Assembly: GCA_014859615.1 (NCBI GenBank)
Contig: JACUTX010000167.1
Coordinates: forward strand, 1-5,620
DNA from: Desulfuromonadales bacterium
Lineage (GTDB): Bacteria; Desulfobacterota; Desulfuromonadia; Desulfuromonadales; UBA2294
Direction: 5' to 3'
Length of the DNA stretch: 5,620 nucleotides
Shown: piece by piece, positions 1-5,620 of the stretch
Numbering within the stretch: position 1 is the stretch's first letter
Layout of the letters: every line of letters starts with the position of its first letter
Made by a program: the position numbers and the translations under genes
Notes under the pieces: model-generated
What the model was told of the DNA's origin: nothing
Seen by the model: the letters and a program-made list of their open reading frames with translations, nothing else
Databases searched by the model: none

Positions 1-116
1 AAGTCCGGCGGATCCTCAAAGCGTTTGTCGATGCTCAATGGCTGGCCAACTTCGATGAACGCTTGGCTGAATACCGGCAGCAACTGGCGCAGCCGCAGGA
101 GGGGATCGATGTCTGA
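1..116 (+). CDS. jetB: JetB, C-terminal end only (Wadjet KITE subunit, DUF4194), 5' truncated by window edge
   Basis: Only the last 37 codons are visible, read in the frame starting at base 3 and ending with TGA at 114-116. The peptide begins VRRILKAFVDAQWLANFDER and continues as a charged helix (LAEYRQQLAQ) to the end. This resembles the C-terminus of DUF4194 proteins, the KITE/MksE-like subunit that dimerises on the kleisin JetA in the Wadjet SMC complex. The assignment rests mainly on position: it lies directly upstream of an unmistakable jetC and overlaps it by 8 nt (ATGTCTGA), matching the jetA-jetB-jetC-jetD order of known Wadjet operons. The bulk of the gene, and presumably jetA before it, lie left of the window. 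The tail alone would not identify the family, so the call is contextual but strong. Confidence 0.85.
   Translation, partial: VRRILKAFVDAQWLANFDERLAEYRQQLAQPQEGIDV
97..104 (+). promoter_or_regulatory. Shine-Dalgarno site for jetC, inside the jetB end
   Basis: AGGAGGGG sits within the last codons of jetB and ends 4 nt before the ATG at 109. It is a near-perfect anti-16S match and decides the jetC start in favour of 109. The in-frame ATG at 25 lies inside the jetB coding region and has no comparable site in front of it. Confidence 0.85.
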
Positions 117-3100
117 GACCCTCGAATTTGAGTTCATGGGCGACGATCAACTGGCCGGCTTTCGTCTGCAACGCCTTGAGGTGTTTAACTGGGGAACCTT
201 CGATAAACGGGTCTGGACCTTACGCCTGGATGGCAAAAATGGACTGCTCACCGGCGATATCGGCTCAGGTAAATCGACGCTGGTCGATGCCGTGACCACC
301 TTGCTGGTGCCAAGCCAGCGCATCGCCTACAACAAGGCGGCGGGCGCCGACAACCGCGAACGCTCATTGCGCTCCTACATGCTCGGTTATTTTAAATCGG
401 AACGCCAGGAGACTCTGGGGAACGCCAAACCGGTCGCCTTACGCGATCCCAACAGCTATTCGGTGGTGCTGGGAGTTTTTTACAACGCCGGTTACAGCAA
501 AACGGTGACTTTGGCCCAGGTTTTCTGGATGAAAGACGCAGTTGGTCAACCGGCACGCCTTTATACCGCCTGCGAAGGTGATCTATCGATCAGCGCCGAC
601 TTTTCCGGTTTCGGTGCCGAGATCAGCGGTCTGCGTAAACGGCTACGGGGAGCAGGGGTCGAATTGTTTGACAGTTTCCCCCCGTACGGAGCCTGGTTCC
701 GGCGGCGGTTCGGCATCGACAATGAGCAAGCGCTCGATTTGTTCCACCAAACCGTTTCACTCAAATCGGTAGGGAATCTGACTGATTTTGTGCGTAGTCA
801 CATGCTTGAACCCTTTGATGTCGCGTCACGCATCGCCGCTTTGATCCAGCATTTTGAAAATCTCAATCGTGCCCATGAGGCGGTCCTTAAAGCCAAACGG
901 CAGGTGGCGATGCTCGAACCCCTGGTGGTTGACTGTGATCGTTATCATGAGCAGCAGCAAACGGCAGAAAACCTGCGGACCAGCCGCGAGGCTCTGCGCC
1001 CTTGGTTTGCCGGGCTCAAGTCGGACTTGCTGGAGAAACGTCTCGCTGCTCTAAATGAGGAGTTGCAGCGTCACCAGGCGGTTGTCGCACGCCTGGAGGA
1101 GCAGCGCCGTGCCGAGCAGGGGCGCGAACGTGAACTGCGCCGCACCATCGCCGAAAACGGCGGTGATCGGATTGCGAGTATCGACGCGGAGATTCGCCAG
1201 TTGCAGGATGAACTTAATCGGCGCCGACAAAAAGCGACCCGTTATGGGGAGCTGGTGCAGGCACTGGAGATTAGCCCGGCAACGAATCAGGACGATTTTC
1301 TGCGCCAGCGCTCGGATTGCACGAATCTTCGCCAGACAACCGCTGCGGCTGAGGATCGGGTACAGAACGAACTTAACGAGACTGGGGTTTTCTTTGCCCA
1401 GGAGCGTCGCGCGTATGACGAACTGACTAGCGAAATTCGCGGGCTGAAGGCCCGCCGCAGCAATATCGACGAAAAGCAGATCGCTCTGCGGCGGACTCTG
1501 TGTCAGGCGCTGAATCTGGCAGAAGATGAGATGCCGTTTGCCGGGGAATTGCTTCAGGTGCGTGAAGACGAACAAGCCTGGGAAGGCGCCATTGAGCGCC
1601 TGTTGCACAACTTTGGACTCTCGCTGCTGGTGCCAGATCAACATTACGCCAGAGTTGCCGACTGGGTCGATGGGACCCACTTAAAAGGGCGATTGGTCTA
1701 TTTTCGGGTCAGGAAAGCGGGTCTCAGCGACCGAGCGGCGACACAGCCTGATTCGCTGGCGCGAAAACTGGCAATCAAGGCCGATTCGCCCTATTTTGAC
1801 TGGCTGGAGCACGAAATTGCTTACCGTTTTGATCTCGCCTGTTGCTCCAATCAGGAAGAATTCCGCCGGGAGAAGAAAGCCATCACTTTGGCGGGCCAGA
1901 TCAAGGCGCCTGGCGAACGTCATGAAAAAGATGACCGCCACCGTCTCGACGATCGCAGCCGCTATGTCCTCGGCTGGAGCAATGCCGCCAAGATTCTGGC
2001 CCTGGAAGAAAAAGCCCAGCGGCAGGAGACACAGCTTGCCGAACTGGCTGGTCGCATCAGTCTCTTGCAGCAGGAACAGGCGACTCTCAAGGAGCGGCTG
2101 CAAATACTCGATAAACTTGACGAATATGCCGACTTTCGCGATCTCGATTGGTCACCGTTAGTGCTGAGCATCGACCGTCTGGAAGCTGAGAAGCACGACC
2201 TTGAAACCGCTTCCGATCTACTGCAGACACTGGCCGGGCAACTGGCAACCCTGGAAACCGAACTTCAACAGACCGAACAGCAGCTTGACCAGCGCAAAGA
2301 TAAACGCTCGAAAACCGAAGAAAAAATGAGTACTGTCTTGGCGCTTCTGCAGCAGACCGGCACACTGCTGGCCGAGGCCGGTTCCGAACCAGCTGAGCAG
2401 TTTGCCTTGCTGGAAGTACTGCGCGAAGAGGCGCTCGGTGATCAGGTTCTGACGGTTGAGTCCTGCGACAACCGCGAGCGGGATATGCGCGAGTGGTTGC
2501 AGTCGAAAATCGACGCTGAAGACCGCAAGCTCGCCCGACTGAGTGAAAAAATCATCAAAGCCATGGCCGAATATCGCGAAACCTGGAAGCTGGAAACACG
2601 CGAAGTGGATGCCAGTCTTGCGGCCGCTTTTGAATATCGCAGTATGCTCGATCAGCTGCGCGCCGATGATCTGCCCCGTTTCGAAACACGTTTCAAAGAG
2701 CTGCTCAACGTCAATGCCATCAACGAGATAGCCAATTTCAATTCTCAGCTGCACCGCGAACGGGAAACGATTAAGGAACGGATTGCACATATCAACGAAT
2801 CGCTCACCCAGATCGACTACAACCCCGGTCGCTACATCAGCCTCGAAGCGCAACCGAGTCTCGACGCCGACATCCGCGAATTTCAAGCCGATCTTCGCGC
2901 CTGTACCGACAGCACCACCACCGGCTCGGGGGATGCGCAGTATTCAGAAGCCAAATTCATGCAGGTACGGCGCATCATCGAGCGTTTCCGCGGGCGTGAA
3001 GAGTCCGCGGATCTGGATCGGCGTTGGACGGCGAAGGTCACCGATGTGCGAAACTGGTTTTTGTTTGCCGCCAGCGAGCGCTGGCGCGAAGACCACAGCG

Positions 3101-3474
3101 AACATGAACATTATGCCGATTCCGGCGGCAAATCCGGCGGGCAGAAGGAGAAGCTCGCCTACACGGTCCTGGCCGCGAGCCTGGCCTATCAATTCGGTCT
3201 GGAATGGGGTGCGGTGCGTTCGCGCTCCTTCCGCTTCGTGGTGATCGATGAGGCTTTTGGCCGCGGTTCCGATGAGTCGGCGCAGTACGGTCTGCAGCTC
3301 TTCGCCCAGCTTAATCTGCAACTGCTGATCGTTACGCCACTGCAGAAGATCCATATCATCGAGCCCTTTGTCGCCAGCGTCGGTTTTGTTCACAATGAGG
3401 ACGGGCGCAGCTCGGTGCTGCGCAATCTGAGCATCGAAGAATATCGCGCCGAGAAACAGAGGTTGCAGGGATGA
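109..3474 (+). CDS. jetC: JetC, SMC/MukB-like ATPase of a Wadjet anti-plasmid system
   Basis: This 1121 aa protein is the motor of the Wadjet complex. With kleisin JetA and KITE JetB, family members form an ATP-driven loop extruder that senses small circular DNA and presents it to the JetD nuclease. Visible parts, numbered from the Met at 109: an N-terminal head with Walker A GDIGSGKST (49-57); a long charged coiled coil at about 250-465; a globular hinge-like middle at about 465-620 with the conserved-looking WEGAIERLLHNFG (491-503); a returning coiled coil from about 625 to 890; and a C-terminal head with signature SGGKSGGQKEK (1005-1015), Walker B VVIDEAFGRGSDES (D1047, catalytic E1048) and LLIVTPLQKIH after it. 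I see no CxxC zinc hook, so it is not Rad50/SbcC. Length fits the roughly 1,100 aa of type I JetC. The start at 109 follows from the strong ribosome site and the 8 nt overlap with jetB; an upstream in-frame ATG at 25 would add 28 residues that are only jetB out of frame. The reading frame is unbroken and all ATPase motifs are intact. Confidence 0.95.
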   Translation: MSETLEFEFMGDDQLAGFRLQRLEVFNWGTFDKRVWTLRLDGKNGLLTGDIGSGKSTLVDAVTTLLVPSQRIAYNKAAGADNRERSLRSYMLGYFKSERQETLGNAKPVALRDPNSYSVVLGVFYNAGYSKTVTLAQVFWMKDAVGQPARLYTACEGDLSISADFSGFGAEISGLRKRLRGAGVELFDSFPPYGAWFRRRFGIDNEQALDLFHQTVSLKSVGNLTDFVRSHMLEPFDVASRIAALIQHFENLNRAHEAVLKAKRQVAMLEPLVVDCDRYHEQQQTAENLRTSREALRPWFAGLKSDLLEKRLAALNEELQRHQAVVARLEEQRRAEQGRERELRRTIAENGGDRIASIDAEIRQLQDELNRRRQKATRYGELVQALEISPATNQDDFLRQRSDCTNLRQTTAAAEDRVQNELNETGVFFAQERRAYDELTSEIRGLKARRSNIDEKQIALRRTLCQALNLAEDEMPFAGELLQVREDEQAWEGAIERLLHNFGLSLLVPDQHYARVADWVDGTHLKGRLVYFRVRKAGLSDRAATQPDSLARKLAIKADSPYFDWLEHEIAYRFDLACCSNQEEFRREKKAITLAGQIKAPGERHEKDDRHRLDDRSRYVLGWSNAAKILALEEKAQRQETQLAELAGRISLLQQEQATLKERLQILDKLDEYADFRDLDWSPLVLSIDRLEAEKHDLETASDLLQTLAGQLATLETELQQTEQQLDQRKDKRSKTEEKMSTVLALLQQTGTLLAEAGSEPAEQFALLEVLREEALGDQVLTVESCDNRERDMREWLQSKIDAEDRKLARLSEKIIKAMAEYRETWKLETREVDASLAAAFEYRSMLDQLRADDLPRFETRFKELLNVNAINEIANFNSQLHRERETIKERIAHINESLTQIDYNPGRYISLEAQPSLDADIREFQADLRACTDSTTTGSGDAQYSEAKFMQVRRIIERFRGREESADLDRRWTAKVTDVRNWFLFAASERWREDHSEHEHYADSGGKSGGQKEKLAYTVLAASLAYQFGLEWGAVRSRSFRFVVIDEAFGRGSDESAQYGLQLFAQLNLQLLIVTPLQKIHIIEPFVASVGFVHNEDGRSSVLRNLSIEEYRAEKQRLQG
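3458..3462 (+). promoter_or_regulatory. Ribosome binding site for jetD, inside the jetC end
   Basis: AGAGG lies 8 nt before the ATG at 3471, within the last codons of jetC. Together with the ATGA stop/start overlap it suggests that jetD is translated by coupling to jetC. Confidence 0.55.
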
Positions 3475-4655
3475 GCTGGACAACTCCGACCGACCTGCGG
3501 GCTCAGGTCCAGAAGCTCTGGGATCGAGGACTGCTGCTAACCGCAACGTTCCCGAGACCGGGCGGCAAACCGGTTTTTCCCCGGCGTCTGACGCTCAAAG
3601 GGCCTGATTCCCGGCAACTGAGCGAAAGATTTCCCGAGGTGCGTGAATGGATTAACCAACTGTCTGTAGCGTCCGGTTCTTATCGCATCGAATGGCGGAG
3701 CGTCAATCATCGTGTTCTTGGCAGCAACGCGGTTCCGGCGGAGATCTGGATCGATACGCTCGAGGATGCCCTTGGCTTGATCGGCAAGCGCCGGGCGGCG
3801 GAACAGTTTGCTACCCTGGTTACCCTGACCGCCGAGAAGCAGCCTGAACTGCTTTCTTGGCTGGCAAAACGTCCTCTGCGTGGGTTGCAGCTGGCCGCTG
3901 ACTGGCCGCGCCTGCTGGCGATTATCGCCTGGCTGCACCGCCATCCGCAACCTGGGATCTATCTGCGCCAGATCGATCTGCCGGGGGTTCACAGTAAATT
4001 CATTGAAGGACAGCGCGGCCTGCTGGTGGAACTGCTTGATCTGGTGCTGCCCGCGGAATCCGTCGATACATCACAGGCTGGAGTCAGTCGATTCTGCCGT
4101 CGTTACGGCTTTTTAGATAAGCCCTTGCGGGTGCGTTTGCGCATATTGGACCAAAATTTCAGGCTACTGCAAACGACATCCGATCAGGATATAAGCTTGA
4201 CCCAGCAGGCCTTTGCCCAGCTGAACCTGCCGATCTCAAAGGTGTTCATCACCGAAAATGAGATCAACTTCCTCGCCTTTCCGCAGGTTCCGGAAGCATT
4301 GGTGATTTTCGGAGCCGGTTATGGTTTTGAGAATCTTGCCACTGCCAACTGGTTAAAAGACCGGGAGATCTACTACTGGGGGGACATCGATACTCACGGC
4401 TTCGCCATTCTCAATCAACTGCGGGGTATTTTCCCGAAAACAACCTCTTTTTTGATGGATCGCCGGACGTTGCTGAGCCATCGGGATTTCTGGGGTGATG
4501 AAGCGCAACCGGAAACGCGTGAGCTGGCGCGTTTAAACTGTGAAGAAGCCACGTTGTACGCCGACTTGCGCCAGAACCGGCTGGGCGAGCGGCTGCGGCT
4601 GGAACAGGAGAAGATCGGCTTTGCCTGGGTGGTCGAGGCGCTGGCTGCTATCTGA
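3471..4655 (+). CDS. jetD: JetD, Toprim-domain nuclease subunit of Wadjet (DUF3322 + DUF2220)
   Basis: This 394 aa protein is the effector of Wadjet. In studied systems JetD is a dimer related to the topoisomerase VI A/Spo11 fold that cleaves plasmid DNA once the JetABC motor has extruded it. Residues 1 to about 190 match the DUF3322 type of N-terminus (opening with SWTTPTDLRAQVQKLWDRG); about 200-390 form the DUF2220 Toprim region. The Toprim elements can be seen in order: ITENEINFLAFP (E262 is the likely metal-binding glutamate, with E264 nearby), FGAGYGFENL (280-289), and YYWGDIDTHGFAIL (301-314), giving the DxD pair D305/D307. A further conserved-looking acidic segment, MDRRTLLSHRDFW, starts at 329. 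Length is normal for the family and no catalytic acid is missing. ATG overlaps the jetC stop by 4 nt, so it belongs to the same transcript and is its last gene: the next genes are on the opposite strand. Confidence 0.95.
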   Translation: MSWTTPTDLRAQVQKLWDRGLLLTATFPRPGGKPVFPRRLTLKGPDSRQLSERFPEVREWINQLSVASGSYRIEWRSVNHRVLGSNAVPAEIWIDTLEDALGLIGKRRAAEQFATLVTLTAEKQPELLSWLAKRPLRGLQLAADWPRLLAIIAWLHRHPQPGIYLRQIDLPGVHSKFIEGQRGLLVELLDLVLPAESVDTSQAGVSRFCRRYGFLDKPLRVRLRILDQNFRLLQTTSDQDISLTQQAFAQLNLPISKVFITENEINFLAFPQVPEALVIFGAGYGFENLATANWLKDREIYYWGDIDTHGFAILNQLRGIFPKTTSFLMDRRTLLSHRDFWGDEAQPETRELARLNCEEATLYADLRQNRLGERLRLEQEKIGFAWVVEALAAI

Positions 4656-4692
4656 TCATACAAAAACCGTTTTAACGCTAGAGTTGGTAGGA

Positions 4693-4715
4693 TGCGGTGA
4701 ACATCGTGAACCGCA
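4693..4715 (+). terminator. Possible weak terminator hairpin after jetD
   Basis: TGCGGT (4693-4698) and ACCGCA (4710-4715) form a 6 bp GC-rich stem with an 11 nt loop, 37 bp after the jetD stop. Only a short T stretch follows (CATTTCC), so it is a poor intrinsic terminator. It is listed because it is the best hairpin on the jetD side of the convergent gap. The same segment contains a direct repeat GTGAAC-ATC-GTGAAC (4698-4712 region), which may be chance. Confidence 0.25.
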
Positions 4716-4760
4716 GCATTTCCCGAACCGTGAGATAAACCTGCTTTTTGACAGCGGGAG

Positions 4761-4801
4761 AAAAATTTAAACGTCGAACATTTAACGGGGATTCAATCCC
4801 C
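4761..4801 (-). terminator. Possible terminator of the LpdD-like gene
   Basis: Two adjacent inverted repeats lie at the 3' end of the minus-strand gene. GGGGATTCAATCCCC (4787-4801) is a perfect palindrome around one base; realistically it is a 5 bp stem with a 5 nt loop, and it overlaps the stop codon. Next, TTAAACGT (4767-4774) and ACATTTAA (4778-4785) pair over 8 positions with one mismatch. Read on the minus strand, the second hairpin is followed by a run of five T (complement of 4761-4765), which is terminator-like. The second stem is AT-rich and therefore weak. Confidence 0.35.
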
Positions 4802-5179
4802 GCGGACCTCAAGCAGTATCTTTTCCGTCAGATGATCGGCGTATTCGAGCACCTGCGCAATCCCTTTCTTATCGATCTCGTCCCAGTGCATCCCGGCCGC
4901 CACCAGAACAGTAATGCCGAGCTGCCGGGCCAGTCGCCGGGCGGCCTTTTCGACCATAATATCTTCTTTATGCCCGGGGACCGTTATCAGGGCAACATGA
5001 ACCCCATCCGGCTCATCAACAGATTGAGATCCAACCGCAACAGCGCCAACATGGGGCTGCTCGCCACCGGTCATGACAACATGCAAATCGTTCCCGATCC
5101 GCTGACCATGGGCACTGATCAGGTAGATCCCTGCTCCTGCGTCAACATGAAAAACTGGATTACCTTCTTTGTGGGTCAT
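4793..5179 (-). CDS. LpdD-like protein (prenylated-flavin chaperone-like domain, UbiD-decarboxylase partner family)
   Basis: This is a 128 aa soluble protein with no signal peptide or membrane segment. It resembles LpdD, the small accessory partner of the UbiD-type gallate decarboxylase LpdC, whose fold is described as a prenylated-flavin chaperone. Visible landmarks: IGNDLHVVMTGGEQPHVG (28-45), a pattern I recall in LpdD as a hydrophobic strand then TGGxxPHxG; GHKED (69-73) followed by an amphipathic helix (MVEKAARRLARQLG); and ITVLVAAGMHWDEI (89-102), comparable to the TAGIHxxxI segment of LpdD. The comparison is from memory, not an alignment. No UbiD/LpdC or flavin prenyltransferase gene is in the window, so its partner and substrate are unknown; a stand-alone role is possible. 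The ATG at 5179 has GAGGA 3 nt upstream. It lies 27 bp downstream of the MucR-like gene on the same strand and is probably co-transcribed with it. Confidence 0.7.
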   Translation of the reverse strand: MTHKEGNPVFHVDAGAGIYLISAHGQRIGNDLHVVMTGGEQPHVGAVAVGSQSVDEPDGVHVALITVPGHKEDIMVEKAARRLARQLGITVLVAAGMHWDEIDKKGIAQVLEYADHLTEKILLEVRGD

Positions 5180-5182
5180 AAA

Positions 5183-5187
5183 TCCTC
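5183..5187 (-). promoter_or_regulatory. Ribosome binding site for the LpdD-like gene
   Basis: On the minus strand GAGGA is followed by TTT and the ATG at 5179. Spacing of 3 nt is short, but it is the only purine-rich site in the 27 bp gap, and it supports this start. Confidence 0.5.
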
Positions 5188-5206
5188 ATTGCTTTTATTG
5201 ACGGCT

Positions 5207-5620
5207 TCAAGCCTGTTTCTTGCGGGCGGCCCTCGCCTTGGCCAGGCCTGCACCAAGATCTTTATCGAGAGCCATCTGTTTACGACTTTCAGAATAATTT
5301 TTGGAGGTTAACGGGGTGCTGGTCGGAATGCCGAATTTTTTACGATAGACACCAGGTTTTATTTCGTGTGCGACAGCAAGATGACGCTTAAGAGTCGTGA
5401 AAGGTTTTCCGCAGATCATGCAGTAAATTTTATCTTTACCAAACGCTTTTCTTTTTGTGATGGTCAAAGCTTCAGCAGGCTGTGACTGTTCCTCTTCAGC
5501 TTCGACTGATCCTTGTGTTTCGAGTTGTAAAAGAGTTTTATAAACATCCTGCAGTTCCTGAATCAATTCCTCTTTTGTCATCGGGGTTGTGGATGCGTGA
5601 GCAGAGACAAGTTCTGTTGC
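5207..5620 (-). CDS. MucR/Ros family zinc-finger transcriptional regulator, 5' end cut by window edge
   Basis: This is probably a DNA-binding regulator of the Ros/MucR family, prokaryotic proteins with one zinc finger that act as repressors or H-NS-like silencers at AT-rich sites. Numbered from the Met at 5581, the finger is IYCMICGKPFTTLKRHL with C54, C57, H67 and H72, giving the Ros spacing C-x2-C-x9-H-x4-H. It is followed by the family-typical EIKPGVYRKKFGIP. A Glu/Gln-rich linker (27-37) separates it from an N-terminal helix, and the tail is basic (ARAARKKQA). The Met at 5581 is probably not the start: it has no ribosome site, the frame stays open to the edge, and the 13 codons before it read ATELVSAHASTTP, which fits the LTAxIVSAYVS-type N-terminus of MucR. 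The true start is therefore beyond 5620, with 137 residues visible. Local base composition is AT-rich compared with the jet genes. The target is unknown; autoregulation or control of the downstream LpdD-like gene is plausible. Confidence 0.88.
   Translation of the reverse strand, partial: ATELVSAHASTTPMTKEELIQELQDVYKTLLQLETQGSVEAEEEQSQPAEALTITKRKAFGKDKIYCMICGKPFTTLKRHLAVAHEIKPGVYRKKFGIPTSTPLTSKNYSESRKQMALDKDLGAGLAKARAARKKQA

Noticed and set aside
1051..2103. Two long antisense reading frames (1051-1680 and 1681-2103, minus strand) inside jetC
   Set aside because: They lie wholly opposite a well-supported coding region, have no recognisable domain and no clear ribosome sites. They are typical shadows of a GC-rich coiled-coil gene.
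2218..2886. Antisense 222-codon frame opposite the jetC coiled coil
   Set aside because: Its translation is low-complexity and phenylalanine-rich, as expected from the complement of Glu/Lys-rich coiled-coil codons; there is no domain signature.
109..3474. JetC as SbcC/Rad50 or as chromosomal MukB
   Set aside because: There is no CxxC zinc hook and no SbcD-like partner, and the overlapping jetD Toprim gene fixes the context as Wadjet. The protein is also shorter than typical MukB.
2944..3546. Antisense 200-codon frame across the jetC/jetD junction
   Set aside because: It is antisense to the Walker B/signature region of JetC and the JetD N-terminus, with no domain of its own.
4540..4770. Small plus-strand frame running from the jetD end into the gap
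   Set aside because: Most of it is jetD read out of frame; the part in the gap is short and has no ribosome site.
4748..5311. Plus-strand 187-codon frame opposite the LpdD-like gene and the regulator's 3' end
   Set aside because: It spans two minus-strand genes that have recognisable motifs and ribosome/operon structure, and its own translation shows no family features.
1..5620. tRNA/rRNA genes, CRISPR repeats, transposase or insertion-sequence ends
   Set aside because: I looked for cloverleaf-like segments, regularly spaced repeats and terminal inverted repeats flanking a transposase and saw none.

Overview
The window looks like a chromosomal segment of a Gram-negative bacterium. A Ros/MucR-type single zinc-finger regulator next to a prenylated-flavin-chaperone-like (LpdD-like) protein points to Proteobacteria in the broad sense, with Desulfuromonadota/Geobacter-like deltaproteobacteria as the best guess. 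That placement is inference from gene families only. There are two blocks that converge on each other.

Block 1 (plus strand, 1-4655) is the 3' three quarters of a Wadjet (JetABCD, also called MksFEBG/EptABCD) anti-plasmid defence operon. It holds the last 37 codons of jetB (KITE subunit), a complete jetC (1121 aa SMC-like ATPase; its start is at 109, not at the upstream ATG at 25) and a complete jetD (394 aa Toprim nuclease subunit). The genes overlap (8 nt for jetB/jetC, 4 nt for jetC/jetD), as expected for one translationally coupled transcript. jetA (kleisin) and the promoter should lie left of the window. In characterised Wadjets, JetABC forms an ATP-driven loop-extruding SMC complex, and JetD joins it to cut small closed circular DNA. 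Every catalytic motif I could look for is present in JetC (Walker A, signature, Walker B) and JetD (Toprim glutamate, DxD), so this copy appears functional.

The gap at 4656-4792 (137 bp) between the convergent blocks has only weak hairpins that might act as terminators.

Block 2 (minus strand, 5620-4793) is a MucR/Ros family transcriptional regulator whose 5' end runs off the right edge, followed 27 bp later by a 128 aa protein resembling LpdD, the small partner of UbiD-type gallate decarboxylase. They are probably co-transcribed. The regulator gene is visibly more AT-rich than the jet genes. Nothing ties block 2 functionally to Wadjet.

The defence system here is a known one. I did not find a convincing undescribed system; the least understood parts are the LpdD-like/MucR pair and its position beside Wadjet.
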